Positions 23,518 through 35,161 of a stretch of 64,000 nucleotides of DNA are shown in pieces (position 1 is the stretch's first letter; each line of letters opens with the position of its first letter). The stretch spans positions 62,001-126,000 of the forward strand of contig RCSZ01000006.1 in the NCBI GenBank assembly GCA_014898425.1, written 5' to 3'. Origin of the DNA: Botryotinia globosa (taxonomy: Eukaryota; Ascomycota; Leotiomycetes; Helotiales; Sclerotiniaceae). The position numbers were made by a program, and so were the translations under genes. Below the pieces are notes generated by a model that searched no databases, was not told the origin of the DNA, and saw only the letters and a list, made by a program, of their open reading frames with translations.

Positions 23518-25847
23518 TCATGCAGCTCTTCTAGCTGTTGTACTCATTAGTGTAATTTTCTTACCTTTTTTCTTCTTCCCTTGAGGTGCTGGTGGAGGTG
23601 TAGCACTTGAACTACTTTCTCCATTCAAGGACGCCGCCTGCATTTGAGCAATCAATGCGTCATTCTCTGCTTGAAGCTCTTGTTCCCAGCCCGGTAGCCA
23701 ACCATCATCCGCATTACTATTGTACTGAGGATGAAGATCAGGCGAAGCTGGTGTTACCAGTGTCGTTCCCCAAACAGTTCTTGGCGCAGGAGGGCTCGTA
23801 GATGGTGAAGCTAATGCTCCGAAAGAAGAGCCTTGACGTGAAGTCCAAGGAGGAGATGCATCGATCGAGTCAATAGATGCTGATGCGAGCTGGGTGTAAT
23901 CGATGTCGGAATAGTTTGCCGGGGCTATTTCGGGTTGCTTCTGTCTAGCCGTGGCCCAACGTGCATTTTCCTCTGCTTTTTCGGCACGCTGTCTATCTTT
24001 CTCCTCTCGGACCTCCTTGTCCCTATTACGTTTTCTTCGCCGCTCAATATCCTCTTTGAACTGATTCAAGATTTCTGGTTGAACAACATCAGTCCAATTG
24101 CATTCCAAAAATCCTACTTCGCAGCCAAATGGCAAATGTGCCAAATATTTGGTTCTTTTTCTCAATTCATCATCCATAACGTGAGTAGATACTCGTTCGA
24201 CGCGGGGAAGTAATGTTGAAGGAAATGATGCAAAATTTCCAAAAGCTGATTTGAGAATTCTGATATCGAGAGGAGCGAGATAATAATGAAGAAGAGCTTG
24301 ATAAAATAAATATGGGGCATCTGAATGTCTCTCGTTTGTTTGGGCATTCTTTGGACGTAATTGCCTGTCGTTTTGTTGGATGCTCCCTGAATGGGATTGT
24401 GAAGGATCTGAGATCGGAATAGGATTGGGCGAAGGTAGTGGTGGAGTCACTGTCGAATCCAATTGGAAAGGAACAGCCGATGGAGATAGCGTTGAGGTTT
24501 GCTGAACATAGTACATCTCTGGAGAATTTTCATCGACAGGATTGAACTGTATAGGTTGCCTTTTGGGCTTCTTCTCTGTTGGCTGACTTGGTGGAGGTGG
24601 CGGTCCACCAATGCCTTTTACTTTCTCCTTCGCATCGTTTACAGAATTGACCGCTTTCCGAGTCCACTCGGGTTCTTCTCCAAACATCAATTCATCCTCA
24701 TTCTCTTGTTGTTTCAATGCCTCAATTTCCAATCCAAATTGTTCCATCATATATTCCTCACTTCCTTTCATGATTCGAGCATAATCCGTAACCTCGGCAG
24801 CGAAATACCATGGAATATCTTCCGATTTATCGAGTACATCCGCACCATCTCTTGGCAGTGCCAAAGTGCTACCAGGTTGTCGCATAACCAATCGTAATAC
24901 AACATCTTCTCCTTCACGAGGGGCCGGCCCTTCTTGTCCAATATACCATCTGACGGGTCTCGTTTCTGAGCTATAGATAGTATCCCAACAGATTGGACAT
25001 GCCTTCCATCGAGCTTTTTTCTCCGGTAGAGGATTTGTGTCGTCGGTTGAGTGCATGTAGCGAATGAGACATGGTAGACAAAAAATGTGTCCGCATTTTG
25101 CCATTCGAGGAGCTACAGGATGCGAGAGACAGATTGGGCATGATGTGTCTTGTGATTCGGCAGATGCGAGAATTTGAAGAACATCATTCCAGTCTAACGG
25201 TTGATCTGCGAACAGAGCTTGCTGCTTGTAATCTCCATTTGGCCTGACTATAAACCGATAGTTTGCGTGAATGTACCTAGCTTTATCACTAGAATGATGA
25301 CCAGATCCAATTCCATATATATTTCCACGTCTTGTTCCTCTTGCGATTGTGTTTCGATAATCCTGTGGCCTAGGTGGAAGAGCGAAACTCATAAGATGTG
25401 TAATTGATGTTTGTCCTCTTCGACTATTGGCATTTCTCATAGCCGCCTGGCAGTATTAGCACCACTGATTGTCTGTAATCTGCTTATGAAAATGAAATAT
25501 CCTAATCATCTGCAATGAGCTGGTATTTTGTACTGTGCCAATTGCTTGCAATCTACCACTGGAACAGGGATGCAAATAATGGGGAGGTGAAGAAATATGC
25601 GACTTACGGATTCCGCCATAGCATCCTCATCCGCGAGCCTAGGTTTCTTGGAATTTCTATGTTGTTTTCGTTGACTTTGGTTGTTTCTAGCAGCCGCAGA
25701 TATACCACTTGATTGACTACCGGTGCGCCTTGTATTTGACTCGAAACTTGGAGATGTAATTTGACTCTGTTGTTGTTGAGTGGGATTATGTGCGGTACTG
25801 AGAGATTTTCCACCAGGCGATGACGCGCTTTGCTGAACGGGGTTCAT
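23518..25847 (-). CDS. RING-finger E3 ubiquitin ligase, RNF10/Mag2 family
   Basis: Two exons (25847-25608 and 25446-23518) join in phase 0 to give 722 residues. The first exon is a Ser/Gln-rich leader ending in a basic patch (KKPRLADEDAMAES). Exon 2 gives the conserved RNF10 segment (ITHLMSFALPPRP, YRFIV) and a RING at about 183-233: CPIC, then CGHIFCLPC and CPIC. Further on are a PWYF-containing segment, a C-terminal part with FYQALLHYYLAPLDIRILKSAFG (the RNF10/Mag2-specific region), a charged helix and a lysine-rich end with ITLMSTTARRA. Established knowledge: Mag2 and RNF10 mono-ubiquitylate 40S ribosomal proteins such as uS3 during ribosome quality control. A GTAAGA near the 3' end could be read as a splice donor, but reading through gives the expected family C-terminus. 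The gene is head to head with a Ubp3/USP10 homologue, separated by a dead transposon. Confidence 0.92.
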
Positions 25848-26568
25848 AGTTCAAAGCCTTTAGATATAGAGACTTCTCAATGTTCCAATCCAGGCTCGAC
25901 AATCAAATGGTCTCTCGGGCTGGGAATTCGATTGAACGTGTAAATAGAAAAGTATCAGATGATATGATATGGCTCTAAGTAGTGTATCTTCATCTGTCCT
26001 GGTGGTCCTATGGGGATGTCTGGTTGCTCGATAGATTTGTTGCACTTTTCAATGTTCTCGATCAGATCCGATCTGATAATCGTCGGTCCCTCGGATAAGA
26101 CAATCGGGTGTAAAGCTGTGGTCGAAAAGTATGAAATACAAAGCTGGAGTAGAACGATTGAACAAAAAGAATGAGATGGTTGGTTAAGGATGGGGCAAAC
26201 TGATAGGACGAAGTAACTCTAATATGAAAGGTAAAAAGATCCAGGTCCAGGTAGGTTGATTTTGGAGAAGATTTCAGGCGCCACAAGGACGTTGTTGATA
26301 GAGGACAGGAAGAGTCACTCCAGATTCCAAGGCTACCTACGAGTACCTAGGTATGTAGTACTTTTGATGAGGATGAGGGGCGATTTGAAAGTTCCAGTTC
26401 CCTCAATGTTATCGGTAATCTTGTAGGGAAACATTAGAGACATAAGACGCAATTAGATCGTTCGTCATACCATCCTGTCCTTATGTACTCAGATAGCTAG
26501 AGTAGGTATTATGGGTGGGTATGTTTGAGACCATGAAGAAGATTTAAATAAATGTATGAAGATATATA
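25848..26568. other. Upstream region of the RNF10/Mag2 gene
   Basis: Leader and promoter of the E3 gene, up to the transposon target site. It contains the palindrome TACCTAGGTA at 26344-26353. I see no other gene. Confidence 0.6.
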
Positions 26569-26591
26569 CAGTAAAACCTCTCTATAAGGAT
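26569..26591 (+). repeat. Left terminal inverted repeat of the transposon
   Basis: 23 bp starting CAGTAAAACC, immediately after a TA; it matches the reverse complement of 28606-28628 at 22 of 23 positions. Confidence 0.93.
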
Positions 26592-26697
26592 ACCGGTTTT
26601 TGTGGTCATTTTTAAGAATATATAAAAATATTCTTATATAAAGATTTATAAATGAAAATAATGATTAATAATTAAAATAAGAATTTAATGAATATTA

Positions 26698-27048
26698 TTA
26701 AATAATATAAAGCTTTTTATATAATATTTTCTTTCTAATCTTCTTCAAAAACCCTTTAAAATCAATATTATTATCATCCCCTTGAAATTCGAATAAATCT
26801 AACTTTTCTAATACTTCTACAACTTCTTTATATAATATATATATAGAAGGCTTTTAATCTTTAATATTATTTTCAATCTCCCTTTCAACTATATCATAAA
26901 TTACTATTAGCTTTTCAATAATATTATTCTTATTATAATCCTTAATACATTTCTTTTTAGAATAAATAAATTCATTTATAGGTATCAAATTATTATAAAA
27001 TTCGATATATTTTTGAAGAGATTATTATATTTCAATAACTTGATTTTC
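26698..27048 (-). pseudogene. C-terminal remnant of the transposon's transposase, stop-riddled
   Basis: On the minus strand one frame of 117 codons keeps coding character for about 350 bp and ends in a TAA at 26700-26698. It reads acidic and aromatic near the end (EVVEVLEKLDLFEFQGDD, then DFKGFLKKIRKK), which resembles the C-terminus of pogo/CENP-B-like fungal transposases. The only interruptions are TAA codons at places where CAA (Gln) would fit, the change RIP makes on the coding strand. Farther upstream toward the right TIR the frame dissolves into AT repeats and I cannot follow it, so the DDE residues were not located. Confidence 0.7.
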
Positions 27049-28605
27049 CTTTTTTTTCTATAAAGTTATATATTCAGAATTATTCTTTTTATTAATATCA
27101 TCATTTTTAGTATATTTTTTTATTAATATTGATTTAAACCAACATATTTATATTATACTAATTTTTATATTATTCCAAACCTTTTTAATTTATTATATAA
27201 CAAATAGAAGATTAACAGTTTTATTCAGAATCTTCTCTTTTTCAAATTATACAAATATATAATTTATTTAGAAATATTAATATTGAATCTTAAACTATAC
27301 AATAATATTTTAATCAAAAAATTACCATTTAGAAATAATATTTTTAAATAACCAACATATTTCAATATATATAAGTTGACCTAAAAATTAATAAACAATT
27401 GAAATATATATATTAAAATTATTTATTATAAATAGAATCTTATAATTTTTATATACAAATTTGATATTCAACTTTATTAAATAATTAGTTATAATTTAAA
27501 TAATTATTTATTTAATTATATTCAAATAATATTTGATTTTTAAATAATATTTATTAATATATTTAAAATATTAGGGATTATTGAATTTTGTAATTATTAA
27601 TAAAACTATCTTTTTATTTTTATTTATATTATATATAAAAACAATTATAATTCGATTTTTATACAACTTTTTATCAGATTGTTGTTTAATTGTAAATATA
27701 TATATAGAGAGTAGTTTTCATTATAAATCAGTTTTATTTATATTAAAGATATTCCTAGATTCGAACTTTTTACAATACATTCTACAATACTCCATTTGTA
27801 TAAAAGATTTAATAGAATTTATCTTTACATCTATTACCTCCCTATATCTAATATATTCAATAATATAATATTATCATTTAAAACTATTAAACCAATTATT
27901 GCTTCATTTAGAAAAAACAAAATCTTTATATTGAAAAAGCAATTTCTAGAATTCTTTTGTTTTTTTTTAAATATATCTTCTATAACTATAATATATAATT
28001 TCTATATATATTATTGCTATTCATATAAAATATAATTGTATACAAAATAATTAATAAGTATTTTATATTTAATAATAAAATATTAATTCTTATAAGAATC
28101 GAAATTAAGATATTTATATATAAAACTAAATATAATAAAGCATTACCCTTACATAAAAGATTATCCTGTTTTTTATTTGAAACAAATAATAAGATCTTTT
28201 TGATTTTCTCCTTTGATAATTTGTATTCGATATAATTGCTGATATTTTATATTATTTATTATAGATTTTTTTTAAGGGATTAATTGAGAAAGATTTATAA
28301 TAAATATTATATTCAAAATTATTTAAATAATTATAATATTAATATTAATATTAATAAATAAATAATAAATTGAAAAAAAAAGTTAATAAAATTAAATATA
28401 AATATCAAGAATATTGAAAAAAAATGAGAAAATGAGGTTAAAGCAAATTATCTAATTAATATATTTAGAATATATATAACTTTGGGATTAAGAAAAATAA
28501 GGATATTTTAATAAAGGGGTTTTAAGGATATAGATTATTTTTAGGTCTAAAAATTTTTGGGATCTAAAAAAAATAAGGATAATAGAGATTATCCTTATAG
28601 AGGGG

Positions 28606-28628
28606 ATCCTTATAGAGAGGTTTTACTA
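28606..28628 (-). repeat. Right terminal inverted repeat of the transposon
   Basis: Reverse complement of the left TIR with one mismatch at the outermost base (C to T in TIR orientation), followed by the TA target duplication at 28629-28630. Just inside, CCTTATAGAG is repeated once more. Confidence 0.93.
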
Positions 28629-29216
28629 TATATCTTATTAACTCACTTCAAAGCATTACCTAGGTACATTTTTTCCAGTTCGAAAGGCCATGTATTACAT
28701 TCCCACCTCATGTGTGATATGAAAGGATTCATTCATTTCTTATATCATTCTCGTCGGCGTAGAATGAGGGCCAGTCCAATTTAATTGTTCTAGGTACATA
28801 TAATAAATATATATAGGTCACTCCTCTATGGTTTGTTTGGGGGCAAAAATTCTTGGCAAGGCTTTCACGTTTTTGGCTCAGTCATCTTCTTTTTTGATCT
28901 CCATAATTTTGGAGGACTTCGGAAATCTATCTACCCCAAATCCAACAGGATAACACAAGATCATATATTTAAATAATAGTTATATCAATAGCTTTATTTA
29001 TGCAGGTTTATCTTTGAAGGTACTGCCATCGCGCGCTTTTTAAATATAGAGATCTCTTTTCTATTTAATGCGCTAGCACTTTGGAGAATATAGGTACTCA
29101 AAAGAGCTCCCCCCCATCTAACGAAGAGCCAATATCAGTTTCGCGCGACAGCTCCTGCCAATCCAAACCAACCTGGACGAGGTAGGTTTGGAAAGAACTA
29201 ACTTCAGCAAGCCGGC
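28629..29216. other. Upstream region of the Ubp3/USP10 gene
   Basis: Between the transposon and the deubiquitinase start codon. It has a second TACCTAGGTA palindrome at 28657-28666, only 29 bp from the element's end. It is moderately AT-rich on the left and normal on the right. I see no gene. Confidence 0.6.
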
Positions 29217-32026
29217 ATGATGAACGGTCGTCATCTGCCGGCAGGGCAAGGTATGCAACAAGACCTAGGAAGACGGAGACCTTATAGTCATCAAGCTCAA
29301 CCATATCCACCGGCGGCACCTCTGTACAATGGGTACATTCACCCGTACAACGCGAATTATTACCATCCACAACCATTGCCTCCTCAATATTATAATAATG
29401 GCTTGACTCAACAGTATAACCCATACCAACACTATGGTCGCTCGCCTCCGCCAATGATGACGCATTATACTCACCCACCACCACCTCCGCTTCAACCCCA
29501 AGCACCACCTTTCGTTCGACCTCAGCCATCTCCTGCTATTGCTGCCTCTCACCCGCCAGTAGTTGCGTCGTCTTACCAGCCAGCGCCCGCGCCTCCACTA
29601 CCTCAAACTCCCTCGAGCGTCTCAACACAATCGTCCAACACCCTTTCTGCAGGACCTCTCACGCCCCCAACCCCACAAATACAACCCGTTGCTCAGTCTC
29701 CACCACCAACTCCCAAACACTATATACCTTTTCAGGCACCTGTACGTCATACTCTCAAAAACGCATTACTCAATTGCTAACATCACAACTAGCTGCCTTG
29801 GATATCCCCCAACACTACTGCACCCTGGCCGACCAGACGGCGTCGGAAAAGAAAGCAGAGTCCAGAGTTATCTACGAATCTTGTGGAGCTTCCAAGTCTA
29901 GACAAGGAGATTGATACTGAGTCGAAGAAGGGCGTGGAGACGTCAGAATCATCGTCAGAACCAAAGCCGAGCATTGAAGAAGCTTCAGAGCCTACACCTG
30001 AAACACCTACTACTACCCAAGTTCCATCAGAAGACACTGAATCCACAGTGCCAACTACTCCATCTTCTACAAAAGCCTTGTCTCTCCCTGCAGGTGGAGA
30101 AGTAACTCTTGTGGCTACAAAATCCCAGCGAGCTACTACTGTCCCTGCTGTCCCTGCCGTCCCTGCCGTCCCTGCCATACGTGCCATTACAAAATCTCAC
30201 CCGAAAAGTACACCGTCGACGAATTCTCAAAATGCCAATGGCCAAGATGCAGCTGAGGTAGATGTGACCAAATCCGAAGTGACAAATGAGAATGATATCA
30301 ATGGCCCTACTACTGAAGAAGTCAAGGAAACACCTCCCCCTGTCAAAGCATGGGCTACACCACGAGCTTGGACTGGCCTTTTTGGTTCATCTGGCGCTCC
30401 TACAGCTCTAACCACTGTCAATGATGGACAGAATGGATCCTCCGAATTCGGCAAAAATAATTCGGAATCACTAGCTGAAGCATTGCGCTCATTCAAGGCC
30501 GAAGCCAAGGACTCCAAAATATCATTTCTTGAGCCTCGAGGTCTCGTGAACACCGGCAACATGTGCTATATGAACTCGGTCTTACAAGTTCTCGTTTTCT
30601 GTACCCCTTTCTATGACTTTCTAGATCAAGTTAGCAAGAAAGCAGCGCATAGCTTCAAGAGTCAAACACCTCTAATTGATGCCATGTAAGTGTACCAACA
30701 ATGGATTCTATGTGATTGTCACTAACAACGTACAAGGATCATGTTTATGCGGGAGTTTTCAGTTATTGATTCTGCAAAATCATCTGAGCAACTCAAAATG
30801 AGACTTAAGGAAGGAGAACTTGAGCAATATGGAGATTCTTTCACGCCAGATTTTGTCTACGATGTTATGCGACGTTTACCGAGATTTGTCACAATGCAGG
30901 TTAGTTTGAGTGTGTCCTTCAGGGTTGTTTTTACTAATATATGCCACAGAGGGGGCATCAACAAGACGCCGAAGAATTCCTTGGATTTTTACTTGAAGGG
31001 CTTCATGATGAATGTGTACATGTCATGAAGTCAAGTGACTCGAGCAAGAATTCGGCTGTCACCACACCCATGAACGTACCTTCGTCTCCTATCAGCGATA
31101 CTGCGAGTCGACGCGGATCTGTTGACGACGTATGGCAACAGGTTGGACCTAAACAAAAAGCTGCTATTACTAGATCTTCTGGAACTATACTTACTGGTTC
31201 GCCAGTCACTAAAATCTTTGGTGGTAGCTTGAGATCCGAATTGCGTGTACCAGGCTTGAAAGACTCCATTACTCTTGAGCCATATCAGCCACTACAACTG
31301 GATATTGGTTCCCCGGATATCCACAACATCGTTGATGCCTTGAAAGGTCTAACACATTCAGAGGTCCTTCATGGCGATTTCAAGTCTCCAAAGGGTCCCA
31401 ATGTAACCGCGACAAAGCAAGTATTCATTGAGACAGTACCCCCTGTACTCATCTTGCACTTGAAGCGTTTCCAATACGACAACACTGGCGGTACACAAAA
31501 GATTTGGAAGAAGGTTGGATATCCTTTGGAACTCGAATTACCAAAGGAAGTCTTCCCAAGAACTAAGCGTAGTGTTTTTGCTCATGATGGCTATCCAAAG
31601 TATCGTCTAATTGGCGTTGTCTATCACCACGGTAAGAATGCTAGCGGTGGACACTATACTGTAGACGTCAGAAGACAAGATGGGAAGGAGTGGATCAGAC
31701 TTGACGACACTGTCATCAAGCGTGTAAGGAGTGAAGATGTAGCTGAAGGAGGAAGCGAAGAAGATCCAAAGGTTTTGGCCGCTGCTTTGGAGGCTCACAA
31801 GAAGGATAATTCATCGTCAGGAAACATTTTTGCTTCAATTGGAGAAGAAAATGGAGAAACTGAAGAGGATGGATGGAAGCAAGCTAGTGGGTCTGGAAAG
31901 AAATGTTCAAGCGTATTAAATGGCGCTTCCACACCAAAGTCCAAATCTGTCACTGGATACGGGGCTGGTAAATCCTCACTCATGGATAACAAGGTCGCGT
32001 ATCTTTTGTTCTATCAGAAAGTATGA
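29217..32026 (+). CDS. Ubiquitin carboxyl-terminal hydrolase, Ubp3/USP10 family
   Basis: Four exons (29217-29741, 29793-30685, 30737-30899, 30950-32026) join in frame to give 885 residues. Residues 1-175 are Pro/Gln/Tyr-rich and low complexity; a Thr/Ser/Glu-rich linker follows, with a short VPA repeat from a 9-bp DNA repeat (30141-30178). The USP catalytic domain starts near PRGLVNTGNMCYMNSVLQ, with the catalytic Cys at about 433, RGHQQDAEEFLGFLLEGLHDE just after the third intron, and the His box GKNASGGHYTVDVRR with His at about 762. It ends with AYLLFYQKV. Ubp3/USP10 enzymes remove ubiquitin from 40S ribosomal proteins and take part in ribophagy and vesicle traffic, in yeast with the cofactor Bre5 (G3BP in animals). 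The first intron has a clear TTGCTAAC branch site. It is divergent from the RNF10/Mag2 E3 gene. Confidence 0.95.
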
Positions 32027-33281
32027 GGGTCTTATTGGTGTAATGATAGGGCTGGGCACGGTGGATAGAAGGTTGATGAGGACGGCGATGGTCGGTGGAG
32101 GAGGCCGGGCAGGTCTTTGAATGCGATGTCATGATTGATTCTCAAAATGATGAAAATTACGGGAAAATGAGATGAAATGACGAGAAGAGAGATGATTCGT
32201 GCTGAAGGCGCGGTCCCTTTCAAAAGTTAGGTATCCATGTTTCGCTATTCAGCAAGGAAATTTTGGATGGGCGTTTGACCTAGTCTTATATTAGGGTTAA
32301 CAAAAGATGCATTGCAACTTTCTTGTACATTACTTATTCGGATATTTTCCGAATTTTGGCATCATTTCTATGGCATGAGCGGTTGGCGCATGTTTAGGGA
32401 GGGAATTGGCGCGCAAAATACAGTATATGTTACGAGGAAGTTCTATGTATAATATCTAATGGTTATTCGCAACCGACCATGGCAATAAAAATTTAGCGAT
32501 GAATAAGGAGTCACATAATGTTAGATAATATTTTGTGTTGGACTCAGCTGGGATGCATCATCGAGTGAAACGCAAGTCCGATTATGTTGAGCTGCCTACC
32601 TACCTAGTTGGTATAAAGATTAACAAAGCATCATACATCCGGTTGGTGATACAATGTTTCGACTATTCCTTTTATGTTGGAATCGATGAGTTGGTTGAGG
32701 CAAAGAGCCCCGCAACTATTTGTTGTCACTACCTAGACAACACTTGATACACCCAAGATATCTAATACCGACATAATAATACACTTTAATACGTCTAATC
32801 AATACTCCCTGACTAAGCACTATTATCGATATCGTATTCGTAACTTAAGTTTAATAGGTCGTAGGTACACCCATCCGCACATTGTTATCCTTGCCCCTTT
32901 ATTAAACTCATGTCAAACGTAATTTGTCAATTAAGATCCCCATCTTTTACTAGGGTTACTCGATTCTCGAACGCTTTATTTGAAGGAGTCACAGGGGATG
33001 AAGGATGATCAATCCGACCCAATTGTATGGCTTCCGAGTGGCTCGACTGAAACGGGAAACGGGAAAGTAAACAAATATTAAATTTAAATAATTCCCAATG
33101 TAAAATGGAGACTGACTTGATTCTCATAATTTTGTTGACACTTTTCCTTGCACGCGTGTGAAATCATGATCTTTGAGCTTCTATTATAGCACTTTCCTTA
33201 CAAGCGCTTCATTTGAAATTACATGTGGTAAATTATTGGTTTATACTCGTCCCAACTATCGTTCCGTTCCGAAATTACACA
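32027..33281. other. Intergenic region, no supported gene
   Basis: 3' flank of the deubiquitinase and promoter of ERG4. It contains CTACCTACCTAG at about 32595 and otherwise nothing I can assign. Confidence 0.55.
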
Positions 33282-35161
33282 ATGTCTGAAGGACGCGAGA
33301 GATATTCTTTGCGGCAGACGCCAAAGTAAGTACTCACTGTTATCTCTCCTCTTCTATTTTCATTGGAGAGAGAAGTCTAATAATTTATGCAGAAAAACAG
33401 AACGTGCTGGTTTCGTCGAGACTCCACGAATCCGTCGCCAGAGAAAGTCACAATTCCCAGAAGACGCAGACGATTCTTCCTCCGCGACAGATAACCCGCC
33501 ATCCAGGATGAGATCTTCGAGTCGAAAAGTCAACATGGTCGAGACAGCAACAGCCAACGATCATATCAGTAATGGCGCAGCAATCAATGGCTTTACTTCC
33601 GCATTGAATGACTCTAATACGATCGAATCGTTGAAGAGTGGAAGCGTAAATGTCAAGAGCGGAACCGAGGAGAAGGCAGTCAACGGAAAATCTACAAAGG
33701 TTACAGACGATCCAAAGATTGATTCTTCTGGCCATTTCGATTTTGGTGGCTCTTTCGGCGTTAGTGCTATGATGATTGGCTTCCCTTGTCTCATGTGGTA
33801 TATGTGGATTGGAGCAACATACTATGATGGTAAATTCCCCACACCGGAACCAGGTCAAGAGTTCCTCGATTTTGTGAAACATCTGGGTGATCTCGTCTAC
33901 ACAGGGGCATACCCAAGTCTTCGTGCCTGGAAAATCTATTGGATTTTCTTCGTCTTTGAGGCTGTCTTGTATTGCCTCATGCCAGGAGTTTGGGGTTATG
34001 GTAAACCGCTTCCTCATGAGGGAGGTAAGCAATTGCCATACTATTGCTCTGGAATTTGGTCTTTTTATTTCACCATCATCACCGGGGCTGTTTTGCACCA
34101 CTTGGACATTTTCAAAATCTATACTCTCTTAGATGAGTTTGGACCAATAATGTCGGTAGCCATTTGCTCCGGATTTTTGGTCTCAATTGTTGCTTATTTG
34201 TCGGCTTTGGCACGTGGAGCTCAACACCGAATGACAGGCTATCCAATTTATGACTTCTTCATGGGTGCCGAGTTGAATCCAAGAATGTTCGGTATCTTGG
34301 ATTTCAAAATGTTCTTCGAAGTTCGTCTACCTTGGTTCATTCTCTTGGGTCTTTCCTGTGCCGCTGCTGCAAGACAATATGAACAATATGGCTATGTATC
34401 AGGTGAAGTCGGATTCTTGATCATGGCTCACTTTTTGTATGCAAATGCATGCGCTAAAGGAGAAGAATTGATCATAACAACCTGGTATGTAGATCTCTGT
34501 ACATACCTCACTAAATACAGTTTACTAACTCTTTTAGGGACATGTACTACGAGAAATGGGGATTCATGTTGATTTTCTGGAATCTCGCGGGAGTTCCTCT
34601 CAGTTACTGTCACTGCACCATTTATTTGGCCAACCACCCACCATCTGAGTACTCGTGGAACAAGTACTTCCTTTATTTCTTGTACACAACGTACTTATTC
34701 GTATACTGGGTCTGGGATACCACCAACAGTCAAAAGAACAGATTCAGATCCCGTGAACGCGGAACCGTCACAGATCGCAAAGCATTCCCTCAATTGCCAT
34801 GGAAGGAGGTTATGAACCCACGTGTCATCAAAACCAAAACCGGTGACTCAATTTTGGCTGATGGCTGGTACGGAAAGGCTCGCAAAATCCATTACACTTG
34901 CGATTTCTTCTTCGCTTTCTGCTGGGGACTTATTACTGGCTTCAAGAGTCCATTCCCTTGGTTTTATTGTGTCTTCTTTGCCGGCATGATCTCTCATCGT
35001 GCATATAGAGACATTCAAAAGTGCCGGGAGAGATATGGAGAGGCTTGGGACGAGTACGAAAGATTGGTTCCATATCTGTTCATTCCAGTAAGTTCCGCCT
35101 TATTTCCATCAATCTGATCGGCTCTAGTTCGTTGCTAATCCCATCAAAGGGCATCTTTTAA
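33282..35161 (+). CDS. ERG4: Delta(24(28))-sterol reductase (ergosterol biosynthesis, last step)
   Basis: Four exons (33282-33325, 33393-34484, 34538-35087, 35150-35161) join in frame to give 565 residues. It reduces the C-24(28) double bond of the ergosterol side chain with NADPH in the ER membrane. After about 110 hydrophilic residues comes the sterol reductase core: [85 protein letters not shown] and [13 protein letters not shown], which match ERG4 rather than the C-14 reductase ERG24. [10 protein letters not shown] and YGEAWDEYE lead to the end. The last exon codes only GIF and stop, giving a FIPGIF terminus equivalent to the FIP..F end of yeast Erg4; without that splice the protein would end VSSALFPSI. 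The N-terminal extension is longer than in yeast. Confidence 0.95.

Larger units (their letters stand above)
26569..28628 (-). mobile_element. RIP-degraded pogo-type (Tc1-mariner superfamily) DNA transposon, 2,060 bp
   Basis: The element is bounded by 23-bp terminal inverted repeats (left CAGTAAAACCTCTCTATAAG plus GAT; right the same with one C-to-T change) and by TA dinucleotides on both sides (26567-26568, 28629-28630). TIRs of this CAGTAAAACCTCTCTATAA type with a TA target duplication are known from pogo/Tigger-like elements. The right end repeats the CTCTATAAGGAT motif again just inside the TIR, giving a fold-back. The interior is extremely AT-rich with few C or G, in sharp contrast to both flanks, as expected after repeat-induced point mutation. 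A minus-strand coding trace runs near the left end, so the transposase read from right to left. The element cannot be active by itself. Confidence 0.88.

Noticed and set aside
27581..28035. Plus-strand open frames rich in Ile, Tyr and Phe inside the AT-rich region
   Set aside because: They are chance frames in RIP-degraded AT sequence; composition is extreme and the only coherent coding trace is on the opposite strand.
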